Origin: Lachnospiraceae bacterium | Lineage (GTDB): Bacteria > Bacillota > Clostridia > Lachnospirales > Lachnospiraceae | Length of the DNA stretch: 64,000 nucleotides | Direction: 5' to 3' | Assembly (NCBI GenBank): GCA_017634975.1 | Contig: JAGBMJ010000004.1 | Coordinates: 52,502 to 116,501, forward strand | In this document: piece after piece, positions 34,325-43,113 of the stretch | Position numbering within the stretch: the stretch's first letter is position 1 | Layout of the letters: every line of letters begins with the position of its first letter | Notes under the pieces: generated by a model | Database searches by the model: none | Told to the model about the DNA's origin: nothing | What the model saw: the letters and a program-made list of their open reading frames with translations, nothing else | Position numbers and translations under genes: made by a program

Positions 34325-34332
34325 GGGCAGGT

Positions 34333-34454
34333 TGAGGACGCGGGGACGGTCCTGCTGTCCTCAGATAACGGCAGAGAGAGGACAGGGGGACGGTCCTGTT
34401 GTCCTCAGATAGCAGGCGGAAAATGAGGACAGGAGAACCGTCCCCGCGTCCTCA
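34333..34454. repeat. Three palindrome copies between the GrpB-GNAT and SAP-domain genes
   Basis: Copies at 34333-34363 and 34377-34407 (same orientation, GGACGGTCC) and 34424-34454 (opposite orientation, with the variant core GAGAACCGTCCCC). They fill most of the intergenic space. Confidence 0.9.
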
Positions 34455-34467
34455 TTAGGGGGAAGAG

Positions 34468-35079
34468 ATGGACAGACCTGATTTTGACAGTATAAAAACA
34501 TATGAAGAATTCAGCAAATACTACTGGTACAGGGATGAACTGATCGCAATCTGCAAGGCGCACGGACTCAAAACACCCAGTGGAAAGATCGAACTGAATA
34601 AAGTGATCGAGGCTTGGTTTCGTGGTGAAAAAATCTTACCGGAGAAAAAGAAAGCAGGCAGTAAAAAGAAGTTTCAGGGAGAATTGACGACGGAAACCGG
34701 ACTGATCGAATGTGGATTTACCTTTGGACCTAAGTTTCGGGATTTTTTTATCAAGCAGACCGGCGTGGAAAAATTCAAGTTCAATGTTGACATGGTAGCC
34801 ACCGCCAGGGCAGTAAAGGAAAACGGTGATGAGAGTTTTACGCTTGGTGACATGCTTGATATCTATTACGGGAAAAAGACTTATGCGGTCTATGATAAGT
34901 CAGCACTTCAGTGGAATCAGTTTATGCATGACTTTTGTGAGGATGAGGCGACGAAGAAGTATCGCGATAGACGGAAAGCTGCAGCGGCTCTTTGGAAGAT
35001 TGTGCGAGAGTCGGACTGGGAGAAAAAGTATTCGCATGAACTTTTGGAGGAATATGCGGAATGTATGAAGACGTTTTAA
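34468..35079 (+). CDS. SAP-domain / DUF6434-like protein
   Basis: 203 aa. The N-terminal residues 10-50 (YEEFSKYYWYRDELIAICKA, then GLKTPSGKIELNKVIEAWF) look like an atypical SAP helix-extended-helix nucleic-acid-binding domain. A basic linker follows (KKKAGSKKK near 66). The C-terminal 130 residues (GFTFGPKFRDFFIKQTG and DMLDIYYGKK) resemble DUF6434. Function unknown; DNA binding is suggested only by the SAP-like fold. Confidence 0.65.
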   Translation: MDRPDFDSIKTYEEFSKYYWYRDELIAICKAHGLKTPSGKIELNKVIEAWFRGEKILPEKKKAGSKKKFQGELTTETGLIECGFTFGPKFRDFFIKQTGVEKFKFNVDMVATARAVKENGDESFTLGDMLDIYYGKKTYAVYDKSALQWNQFMHDFCEDEATKKYRDRRKAAAALWKIVRESDWEKKYSHELLEEYAECMKTF

Positions 35080-35414
35080 ACAAAGTGCAGACACGTGCAG
35101 CAAAGCTGGATTCTTTGGAAGAGTGGCTATTTGTCGCAGTAAATACCATGAAAGCGATTGTTACGAACAGTGCAAAAGGGCAGGAGCCGGTTGTGTTGAA
35201 AGCAGCGGAGTGTGAAAATACGTCCGAAGTACAGCGGTTCTATGACCGGATCCAGGGAATGTACGGCAGGGAAGGATTTTCCTACAGAAATCATCCGAAG
35301 TACTATTATCTGAGTTCCCTTATTGCAGTTTTTCCGGCAAAAGAATTGTCGGATGACGACAGGGAATTCATCCGAAAATGCTATGAAGCGGAAGAATATC
35401 TGTTATATTCATAA
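35061..35414 (+). CDS. Hypothetical helical protein
   Basis: 117 aa. It overlaps the SAP-domain gene by 19 bp in another frame, so the two are likely translationally coupled. No catalytic motif is recognised; it is helical and rich in Glu, Tyr and Lys, with FYDRIQGMYGREGFSY in the middle. AGGAATATGCGGA inside the upstream gene could serve as ribosome site. Confidence 0.6.
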   Translation: MYEDVLNKVQTRAAKLDSLEEWLFVAVNTMKAIVTNSAKGQEPVVLKAAECENTSEVQRFYDRIQGMYGREGFSYRNHPKYYYLSSLIAVFPAKELSDDDREFIRKCYEAEEYLLYS

Positions 35415-35462
35415 ACGGACAGGATTTTTGTTTACGGGCCTATAACCTATGACGGGGGAATC

Positions 35463-35948
35463 ATGAAAGTAAGTTTAAGAAAAATGGATCAGGAAGAGTA
35501 TGATGTTTTTTATCAAAGAAGTTTTGAACATCATGTCAGGGAATTGATCCTGGAAGAAAAGATGTCCGAGAAAGCAGCGGAAAAAGAGACAACAGAAGAA
35601 TTGAGAGCCATGCTTCCGGAGGGGTTGAATACAGAGAATAATTATTTGATGACGATTCTTGATGAAAAGGAAGAGCCGGTGGGATTTATCTGGACGCTTC
35701 ATGAGTATTCCGAAGATATAAAACAGAGTTTTCTCTGCGATTTTGAAATATATGAGAAAGACCGAAGAAAAGGATATGCATCGGAAAGCCTGAAACAAAT
35801 GGAGAACGATGCAAAGCAAGCAGGCTGTAGGGAAAGTGTACTGTTTGTTGCTGATGAAAATGCAGCGGCTATCGCATTGTATGAAAAATGCGGCTATGTA
35901 TCTTTTCGTGAATTCAATTACGGGAAATATATGAAAAAGTCGCTCTGA
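35463..35948 (+). CDS. GNAT-family N-acetyltransferase
   Basis: 161 aa. Acetyl-CoA motif in CDFEIYEKDRRKGYASESL near 90-108, followed by ENAAAIALYEKCGYVSFREF. GGGGGAA lies before ATG 35463. The stop TGA is the first three bases of a palindrome copy. Confidence 0.88.
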   Translation: MKVSLRKMDQEEYDVFYQRSFEHHVRELILEEKMSEKAAEKETTEELRAMLPEGLNTENNYLMTILDEKEEPVGFIWTLHEYSEDIKQSFLCDFEIYEKDRRKGYASESLKQMENDAKQAGCRESVLFVADENAAAIALYEKCGYVSFREFNYGKYMKKSL

Positions 35949-35976
35949 GGACAGGAGGACCGTCCCCGTGTCCTCT
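35946..35976. repeat. Palindrome copy at a GNAT stop codon
   Basis: TGAGGAC...GGACCGTCCCC...GTCCTCT, reverse orientation. It is the last copy seen; downstream of 36 kb the repeat is absent. Confidence 0.88.
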
Positions 35977-36002
35977 CAAAATGAGAATAGGAGGAAAAGT
36001 AT

Positions 36003-37265
36003 ATGTTCAGACCTAAGATCGCGCCCAGAGGCTGGAACAGCTGGGATTGCTACGGAGCAGCGGTAACGGAGAAAGAAGTAAGGCAGAATGCCGAGTTTAT
36101 GGCAAAGCATTTGAAGAAATACGGCTGGGAGTATGTGGTGGTTGATATACAATGGTATGAGCCCGGAGCTACCAGCCACGAGTATCGGCCGTTTGCGGAT
36201 CTGTGCATGGATGAATACGGCAGACTGCTTCCGGCACCGAACCGGTTTCCTTCTGCGGCAGGCGGAAAAGGATTTGCGCCGCTTGCAGAATATGTACACT
36301 CCCTGGGATTAAAATTCGGTATCCATATCATGCGCGGCATCCCCAGACAGGCTGTTCATAAAAACCTTCCTGTTTATGGGACTGATATAACAGCGCGTGA
36401 TGCAGCGAGATTCAACAGCATATGCATGTGGAATCCCGATATGTACGGCATAACGCCGGATGAAAACGGAAGGGCATACTACGACTCGATCTTTCGGCTG
36501 TACGCTGAGTGGGGCGTGGATTTTATCAAATGCGATGATATCTGCAGGGAACTTCCGCATGAAGAAAAAGAAATGATCATCCTGTCGGAAGCACTGAACA
36601 GCTGCGGAAGAGAAATGGTCCTTTCTCTCTCTCCCGGACCGGCGCTTCTTGAAAAGGCTGAGCTGTATAAGCAGCTTGCCAATATGTGGCGTATTACCGA
36701 TGATTTCTGGGATGACTGGAAACTGCTTTATGCGATGTTTGAACGTGCGGAGAAATGGAGCATACATGCAGGTGCAGGACATTTCCCGGATGCAGATATG
36801 CTGCCGGTCGGACCGATCAGGCAGGATTATGATAAAAATAATAAAACTGCTTTTACGGAAGAAGAGCAGATCACGATGATGACACTCTGGTGCATCATGC
36901 GCTCGCCTCTTATGATCGGTGGGGAGATGACCGGTTTTGACGATTTTACAAGGAAGCTGCTCACAAATGAGGCGGTGCTTAAGATGCATGCGTCTTCCAG
37001 AAATGCGAGACAGATCTTCCGCAGAAAGACAGAAGAAAAAGAATATATACTGTGGACAGCGGATGACTGCGATGGCGGAAAGTATATAGCGGTCTTCAAT
37101 GCCGGTGAAGAAGATGGTGCATTTGATGTTGCAACGGAGGAACTGGAAGGTATTCCGGCAGGCAGTAAAGCGACAGAACTTTGGAGTGGTGAGAGCCTTG
37201 TGCTTGGAGACAGCAATCGTGTGGAAATTCCGGCACATGGGGCGAAAGTATTTTTTGTCGGATGA
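36003..37265 (+). CDS. Glycoside hydrolase family 27 (alpha-galactosidase-type)
   Basis: 420 aa with no signal peptide, so intracellular. It starts with the family signature APRGWNSWDCYGA near 7-19, then VVVDIQWYEP near 46-55. The nucleophile Asp is in VDFIKCDDI near 175-183 and the acid/base Asp in MWRITDDFWDDW near 232-243. A C-terminal beta-sandwich domain covers about 330-420. GH27 enzymes remove terminal alpha-galactose or N-acetylgalactosamine; exact linkage not determinable. AGGAGG precedes the start. Confidence 0.88.
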   Translation: MFRPKIAPRGWNSWDCYGAAVTEKEVRQNAEFMAKHLKKYGWEYVVVDIQWYEPGATSHEYRPFADLCMDEYGRLLPAPNRFPSAAGGKGFAPLAEYVHSLGLKFGIHIMRGIPRQAVHKNLPVYGTDITARDAARFNSICMWNPDMYGITPDENGRAYYDSIFRLYAEWGVDFIKCDDICRELPHEEKEMIILSEALNSCGREMVLSLSPGPALLEKAELYKQLANMWRITDDFWDDWKLLYAMFERAEKWSIHAGAGHFPDADMLPVGPIRQDYDKNNKTAFTEEEQITMMTLWCIMRSPLMIGGEMTGFDDFTRKLLTNEAVLKMHASSRNARQIFRRKTEEKEYILWTADDCDGGKYIAVFNAGEEDGAFDVATEELEGIPAGSKATELWSGESLVLGDSNRVEIPAHGAKVFFVG

Positions 37266-37293
37266 AACATACGCATAGAGGAGTATACGACAG

Positions 37294-37653
37294 ATGAAAA
37301 AGATCTATCTATATGTATCGGATCAGGAAAAGAAAACGGCGATCACGAAGATCTGCAGGGAGCAGGGGATATACCTGCAGGATCTCTCTCAAAAAGATGT
37401 TAACCGCACCGTGGCTGCGATCTGCGGTATGCCGATGAAAACAAACGGATCTCATAAAACGGCGCCGGCAATGTATATGCTGCCGGAACTGCTGTTGTTT
37501 TACGGAATCGATGATCAGGAACTGGATCGTTTTCTGGAGGCCTATCAGGCTGCGGGGATTGCGAAGATCCGGAGAAAGGCGGTCATAACACCAACCAATC
37601 TCGGGTGGACATTGTACGAACTGGCAGAGCAGCTGGAAATCGAAAGCAGATAA
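37294..37653 (+). CDS. DUF3783-like protein
   Basis: 119 aa. It begins KKIYLYVSDQEKKTAITKIC and has a central PELLLFYGIDDQELDRFLEAY followed by a helix, a pattern I associate with clostridial DUF3783 proteins. Function unknown. Confidence 0.6.
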   Translation: MKKIYLYVSDQEKKTAITKICREQGIYLQDLSQKDVNRTVAAICGMPMKTNGSHKTAPAMYMLPELLLFYGIDDQELDRFLEAYQAAGIAKIRRKAVITPTNLGWTLYELAEQLEIESR

Positions 37654-37691
37654 CATTTTAATACTTTTTTAAAGATTCGGATAAGAGAACA

Positions 37692-37700
37692 TGCTACAAT
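37692..37700 (+). promoter_or_regulatory. Extended -10 promoter element of the FtsX-type exporter operon
   Basis: TGCTACAAT is an extended -10 (TGnTACAAT), 30 bp before the start codon; no convincing -35 is seen, as is common for extended -10 and activator-dependent promoters. Confidence 0.45.
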
Positions 37701-37729
37701 CGTATCATTCAGATAGGAGAGATTGTGGC

Positions 37730-40159
37730 ATGTTTTTTAAAATGTTAGTAAATGACCTGAAGGCACATAAGGGTCTGAATATCATTCTTTTTATATTTAT
37801 CATAAGCGCGTCGATCATTTCTGTGGTCGCAGCAAATCTAATGTATACGGAACTGGCAGGAAGAGTCAGAACGGATAAAGTAAGCAATATTGCGAATATC
37901 GTTTTTAATGTAAATACGGGAGCAGGCAGGATCCATGAGAAAGAAGAAGTTTTGAAGAGATGGATGGATGAGAGCCCTATGGTGGAGGAGGGGGAACTAA
38001 AGGAGTATGTCCGCTTGGCTGATGACTGTGTATGCATAAACGGAGCATATACCTGGGAAGATACATTTCCCGGACATAAAAGTTTTCATCTGACGACGGC
38101 ATCCTCGGAAGTAAATCTCTTATATAACGACGCGGATAAACGTTTCGCAATCGGTTCCGGCTGTATAGCCGTAAGTTATAACATTGCGGATATGGCCGGG
38201 ATCAAAAGGGGCGATGAAGTACGTATTACCACACAGTTGGGAACCGTATACCGGTTTAGTGTGTCGGAAATCTATAAAACGCCGTTTGATATGAACTGTG
38301 AGGAACTGATCATATCCGCCGGGGATTTTGAAAGCTTAAAAGAAGAGAATCCTTTCTGGATCTGTAAGCTTTTGCTGCGCGCCGGAAATCTGGCTTATAC
38401 CAATACGATCAGCAATGAACTGTATGAACTTCGCCTGGATGATAAAGAAGTAGTTTCGGCATGCACGTACTATGAATACACGCCGGAGATTGACTCAGAA
38501 TATACGATCATAGCGGTGATATCCTATTTTCTGGTGGCAATGAGTCTGATGATCCTGATCATTATGATGATAATGATACGATATATGATGATCGCAGCGC
38601 TCAAGCAGGAGGAAAAAGAGATCGGCATGATGCGTGCGATCGGAGTGGATTCGTTTCGATATCGCTGGATGTTTGCTGCAACATATATCACATTCGCAGG
38701 ACTCGGAGGACTGGCCAGCATAACGATCGGTGTGCCTGTGGCTCGTTACGTGGTACGGAGATTCTGTAAAAATATCATTCTCAGAGATCCTGCTATCATT
38801 ACCAAGATTGGATTGCTTGTAGCGATAAGTATCGTTTTACTGATCATTCTGTTTGCGGCTGTAATGATGAGACGCATGCAGAAGATTTCAATCATAGATG
38901 CTATGCGGGGAAATGAAGGCGGAGAGCGGTTTGCGAGTGTTAACCGTATGGAACTGTATCGGTCAAAGACTTATAAGGTTCCGGCGTTTCTTGCGGTATC
39001 GGATATCGTTAATCATATGGCCAAATACAGTTTTCTGATCATCAGTTATATGCTGGCAACGGTGATACTGCTTACGGTATTTAATTTGAAAAGCACCTTG
39101 CTTAGCCGGGAATATCAGAAGAGTTTTCTGCAGCTGGAAAGGGATTTCTATTTCTTCTTCTATGATAATGATCTTGCGGATTATTACTACCAGAAGGGCG
39201 GTGATCGTGAAGGCGCAAGCAATCTCTTTGTCGAAGATATGAACAAAGAAGGCGTGCCGGTCAGTATACGTTATATGAGAGGGCAGTCGGTGACGATCCG
39301 CCGTGATAGCAAAGAGAATATCGGTGCGACGCTCTGGTTCGGCGATACCTACAATGAAGACATTCCGCTGCGGGAAGGAAAACTTCCGGTTTATGAAAAT
39401 GAAATTATGATCAGTTATTATACGGCAAAAAAAGAAGGAATGAGGATCGGGGACAGTTTGCAGATAGAACTCCTCGAATACGATGATGACCGGATCGGAA
39501 CACATGAAACGGAGAGAAGTTTTATCATAACCGGATTTATGGATATGATGGAAGAAGGGTGCCCGGAAATGATTGCGGGAGCGGAATATACCGGCGCTTA
39601 TGAAACGAAGTATTGCCTGACCAATATACATCTGGATGCACCAGAGTCGGAACATCCGGAATTGATCCGGCGTCTGCAGGAAAAATTCGGAACTGCGAAC
39701 ATCCGGGAGTTTAATGAATTTATAAGATCGAATTTTTCATATATCGTGGATCCGATCGATGCGTTGAAAGCGGTATTTACAGTAATGGTTGCACTAATGC
39801 TCGCGCTCAATACGCTGCTTTATACAACGGTTGACCTTGTAGGGGAAACTCCGGGCATTGCGGTTTTAAAGTGTGTGGGATTCAGTGAAAAAGACATAAG
39901 AAGATGGCAGATGATACGAATGCTGATCCTTTTGGCAGTGGCGATACTGCTGGGATATCTGGTAGAGTACATTGCGGTCAATCCGATCGCGGAGGCCGTA
40001 TTTGAAACATTTGCAAATACCGGAAAGCATCTGGTGCCGGATCTGATGGAGAATCTTCTGGTGATACCGGGAATCATTGTGATCATCGGAATGGTGGTGA
40101 TGCGGATGTGTGTGATCAGGATCAAAAAGATCAATCTGTGGAACATTCGGGAGGATTAA
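37730..40159 (+). CDS. FtsX-type ABC transporter permease (BceB/MacB-like)
   Basis: 809 aa from ATG 37730 (AGGAGA upstream). There is one N-terminal membrane segment (near 15-40), an extracytoplasmic domain, three segments (about 260-400), a second long extracytoplasmic domain (about 460-670) and a final set of three segments. This duplicated FtsX layout is typical of permeases that remove or sense cell-envelope peptides. It forms an operon with the ATPase, a lipoprotein hydrolase and a two-component system. The likely role is antimicrobial peptide export or sensing. Confidence 0.85.
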   Translation: MFFKMLVNDLKAHKGLNIILFIFIISASIISVVAANLMYTELAGRVRTDKVSNIANIVFNVNTGAGRIHEKEEVLKRWMDESPMVEEGELKEYVRLADDCVCINGAYTWEDTFPGHKSFHLTTASSEVNLLYNDADKRFAIGSGCIAVSYNIADMAGIKRGDEVRITTQLGTVYRFSVSEIYKTPFDMNCEELIISAGDFESLKEENPFWICKLLLRAGNLAYTNTISNELYELRLDDKEVVSACTYYEYTPEIDSEYTIIAVISYFLVAMSLMILIIMMIMIRYMMIAALKQEEKEIGMMRAIGVDSFRYRWMFAATYITFAGLGGLASITIGVPVARYVVRRFCKNIILRDPAIITKIGLLVAISIVLLIILFAAVMMRRMQKISIIDAMRGNEGGERFASVNRMELYRSKTYKVPAFLAVSDIVNHMAKYSFLIISYMLATVILLTVFNLKSTLLSREYQKSFLQLERDFYFFFYDNDLADYYYQKGGDREGASNLFVEDMNKEGVPVSIRYMRGQSVTIRRDSKENIGATLWFGDTYNEDIPLREGKLPVYENEIMISYYTAKKEGMRIGDSLQIELLEYDDDRIGTHETERSFIITGFMDMMEEGCPEMIAGAEYTGAYETKYCLTNIHLDAPESEHPELIRRLQEKFGTANIREFNEFIRSNFSYIVDPIDALKAVFTVMVALMLALNTLLYTTVDLVGETPGIAVLKCVGFSEKDIRRWQMIRMLILLAVAILLGYLVEYIAVNPIAEAVFETFANTGKHLVPDLMENLLVIPGIIVIIGMVVMRMCVIRIKKINLWNIRED

Positions 40160-40162
40160 GCG

Positions 40163-40924
40163 GTGGAAACTGTAATTGATGTAAAAGGACTCTGTAAAAC
40201 CTATATCATTAAAAAGATCAGTAATAATGTGCTTCGAAATATTGATTTTATACTCAGAGAAGGTGAATTCATAACCATCATGGGACCGTCCGGAAGCGGA
40301 AAATCGACCATGCTCTATACCGTGAGCGGAATGGACAGAGCTACGGCGGGGGATATCTGTTTCCTCGGAAAAAACTTTTCGGATATGAATGATAAGGAAC
40401 TGGCTAGGGTAAGACTTGTAAGTATGGGATTTATCTTTCAGCAGATGTATATGATGAGAAAACTCTGCATACTCGATAATATCCTGCTTCCGGGATTTCA
40501 TGCGGGGCTTAAGGATCGAAAGCAGATAAGGGAAGAAGCGGAGATGCTGATGCGAAGGCTGGGGATCATGGATATCGCCGAAAATGAGATCAGCGAGGTG
40601 TCCGGTGGTCAGTTGCAGAGAGCCTGTCTTTGCAGGGCACTGATCAATCACCCTAAAGTACTGTTTGCAGACGAGCCTACGGGTGCGCTCAACTCCAAAG
40701 CGGCAGGAGAAGTGGTGAATGAACTTGTCAAAGTGAACCGGGATGGGACAGCGATCATGATGGTCACGCACAGTGCCAGAGTCGCTGCAGCAAGTGATCG
40801 GGTAATCTATCTGATCGACGGGCATATTGAAGGAAGTATAGAACTCGGAAAGCTTGAGGATGAAGCGGATCTTCTGCAGAGAGAGAGACAGATCAACAAA
40901 TGGCTGATGGACCAGGGGTGGTAG
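40163..40924 (+). CDS. ABC transporter ATP-binding protein (BceA/MacB-like)
   Basis: 253 aa from GTG 40163, 3 bp after the permease stop. Walker A GPSGSGKST near 39-47, Q-loop GFIFQQMYMM near 90, signature VSGGQLQRA near 147 and Walker B VLFADEPTGALN near 167. It drives the adjacent FtsX-type permease. Confidence 0.95.
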   Translation: METVIDVKGLCKTYIIKKISNNVLRNIDFILREGEFITIMGPSGSGKSTMLYTVSGMDRATAGDICFLGKNFSDMNDKELARVRLVSMGFIFQQMYMMRKLCILDNILLPGFHAGLKDRKQIREEAEMLMRRLGIMDIAENEISEVSGGQLQRACLCRALINHPKVLFADEPTGALNSKAAGEVVNELVKVNRDGTAIMMVTHSARVAAASDRVIYLIDGHIEGSIELGKLEDEADLLQRERQINKWLMDQGW

Positions 40925-40968
40925 AACAGTTATATTTCGTGATCCGCGTTTGGAAGGAGAAAAATGGC

Positions 40969-42357
40969 ATGAGAAAATGCATTTTATTACTGTGCGTATC
41001 ACTGCTGCTGACGGCTTGCAGTGCGGATGAACCGGACTACAATGTTCCGCCTGCTGCGAATACGGGAACGGAGCTTAAGGCGGTAGATACAGTTTGGGTG
41101 ATGGAAAGCTACGTTGGAGAAGAAGCTAAAACGGAAGAGACGTTGGAAACGTATTCGTCTAAAGACGGGCTGTGTGTGATCGAAAAAAAGCCGTCGTATT
41201 ATGAGGTGTGGCTGTATCATGACCGGGGGGAACCATACGCGGTGGGCAGAGCGTATGCTGAAACGATCCTGGAAGCGGGAAGGGATTATGCAACGGTATT
41301 GGAACCATATCTTTATGAAAATATTGACTGTGCATTTCCGAACCTCGATGGGGAATACACACCGGTCGTAGATCGTATCAATTTATTAAAAGGCCAGATC
41401 CCGGAAGCTTATCTGCAGGAACTGGAAGGCTTTGCTGAGGGATTATCCGGCGGCATAAAGGGAATGGAATGTGATGGAAGGTTAAGCTACGAGGAAGTAC
41501 TACTGGCCAGTATGGTGCCGGATTGTTTAAGAGGGACAAACTGCAGTGCTTTGTCGGTATGGGGGGAAAAGAGTGTGAGCGGTGAGCGTATCATCAGCAG
41601 GACGATGGACTGGCCGATGGGAAGCGTAAACCAGATGTGCACCGCACAGGCGGTTACGCATTACGTAATGGGAGATGGGAAGAACAGCTATACATCAGTT
41701 TCGGTACTGGGTATGCTGGATGTGCTTACCGGAATTAATGAGAAGGGTGTATTTGCTGCTATGCTGGATGCCGGAAGCGGTAATGATTATGTGTGTGAAG
41801 GAAAGAAGTGCTACAGCTTTGCGCTGCGTTATGCGTTGGAGAATATGAATGATGCCCGCAGTCTGGGAGAGTACATGGTTGCGGAGAGTAAGAATTTTAC
41901 ATTTTCACACAATATTATCGTTACAGATGAAAAGGATTGTTTTGTCGCCGAGGATTGCGCGGATGAATCGGAATTCAGTACAGGCCAGTCGCTGCTTCGG
42001 GATAAGGATACACAGCTTATGGACGGGATCAGCTGGGATCAGCCGGATAGTCTGTGTGTGGTAAATGCTTTTCAGGCAGAGGGCGCCGACGATTATCTCA
42101 CGGTGAATGGAGATAACTATATACGATTCTGTAAATATAATACATGGGTAGGGGAAAAGGAAAGACTGTCAGTTGCGGATGTAAAGAGTATTGTTACCAG
42201 AGAAAGTACGCAGAGGTATTCCGGATATCACGATATTTATTCATATCTCACCTACCATATTATCATTTTCGATTATGCTACAGGGGAGCTGGACATCGCA
42301 TTTACAGGACCGGAAGGCGTTGTGGATCATCCGGCATTTACAAAGGTTTCGTACTGA
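40969..42357 (+). CDS. Lipoprotein of the C45/acyltransferase (Ntn-hydrolase) family
   Basis: 462 aa from ATG 40969, 11 nt after AAGGAG. The signal peptide ends with LLLTAC (lipidated Cys17). The catalytic Ntn domain has GRAYAETI near 87-94 and the probable autoprocessed nucleophile Cys in GTNCSALSVWG near 190. RTMDWPMG and TGINEKGVFAAMLDAG follow. Relatives are linear amide C-N hydrolases (penicillin acylase V-type, acyl-6-APA acyltransferase). Membrane-anchored on the outside next to a peptide-export ABC pair, it could cleave an amide in a peptide or lipopeptide; inference only. Confidence 0.8.
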   Translation: MRKCILLLCVSLLLTACSADEPDYNVPPAANTGTELKAVDTVWVMESYVGEEAKTEETLETYSSKDGLCVIEKKPSYYEVWLYHDRGEPYAVGRAYAETILEAGRDYATVLEPYLYENIDCAFPNLDGEYTPVVDRINLLKGQIPEAYLQELEGFAEGLSGGIKGMECDGRLSYEEVLLASMVPDCLRGTNCSALSVWGEKSVSGERIISRTMDWPMGSVNQMCTAQAVTHYVMGDGKNSYTSVSVLGMLDVLTGINEKGVFAAMLDAGSGNDYVCEGKKCYSFALRYALENMNDARSLGEYMVAESKNFTFSHNIIVTDEKDCFVAEDCADESEFSTGQSLLRDKDTQLMDGISWDQPDSLCVVNAFQAEGADDYLTVNGDNYIRFCKYNTWVGEKERLSVADVKSIVTRESTQRYSGYHDIYSYLTYHIIIFDYATGELDIAFTGPEGVVDHPAFTKVSY

Positions 42358-42432
42358 GTTGAAAAAAGCGTATCGTGGTGATATGCTAATAGAGATTATA
42401 GACATTATTGATGATGAAGGATAAGTCACAGT

Positions 42433-43113
42433 ATGACAGATGTTCTTATTATAGAAGATGATGATGAACTGCGTGGCCTGCTTTCGGATTTCCTGCAGGC
42501 AGAGGCGTATACCTGTTCTGCGGTAGCGACCGCGGAAGAAGGAATGGCTTTCCTGGCGGAGCATTCCGTAAGGATCCTTCTTCTGGATCTTATGCTGCCG
42601 GGGATAGACGGTTTTGCTGCGTGCAGTGCGATCCGGGAGCATAAGGATATCCCGATCATTATGATGAGTGCGAGAGATGATGATGAAAGCAAGCTTGCCG
42701 GTTACCGGCTTGGCGCGGATGATTATATCGCAAAACCACTTTCGATGGCGGTACTGACTGCAAAAATAAAGGCACTTTTACGCCGGAGTGAGAAGAACAG
42801 CAACGGAGGAAAGCAGCTTGTCTGCGGAACAATATCGATCGATCCGACGAAGCGGCAGGTCTATAAGAATGGTGAGCCCTGTGAGATCCGGGGGAAGATG
42901 TATGATCTGCTCCTGTTTATGATGCAGAACAGCGGACGGCTTTTGCTCAAGGATGAACTGTACGATGCTGTGTGGGGAGATGCATATGTGGAACCATCTA
43001 CTCTTAACGTCCATATTCGATGGCTTCGTGAACGGATCGAAGATGATGTGAATGCCCCGCGTATCATAAAAACCGTATGGCGTAAGGGTTATATATTTGG
43101 TGACGTTGATTGA
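42433..43113 (+). CDS. OmpR-family response regulator
   Basis: 226 aa. Receiver domain 1-115 with the acidic pocket IIEDDDE near 5-11, phospho-acceptor Asp near 51 in LLLDLMLPG and Lys in YIAKPLS near 101. Winged HTH in the C-terminal 100 residues (PSTLNVHIRWLRERIE). It overlaps the kinase gene by 4 bp and should control the preceding ABC/lipoprotein operon. Confidence 0.93.
   Translation: MTDVLIIEDDDELRGLLSDFLQAEAYTCSAVATAEEGMAFLAEHSVRILLLDLMLPGIDGFAACSAIREHKDIPIIMMSARDDDESKLAGYRLGADDYIAKPLSMAVLTAKIKALLRRSEKNSNGGKQLVCGTISIDPTKRQVYKNGEPCEIRGKMYDLLLFMMQNSGRLLLKDELYDAVWGDAYVEPSTLNVHIRWLRERIEDDVNAPRIIKTVWRKGYIFGDVD

Noticed and set aside
20636-35976. Repeats plus single-gene units as an integron cassette array
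   Set aside because: No integrase, no attC-type structure, both repeat orientations occur, and a RAYT explains the repeats better.
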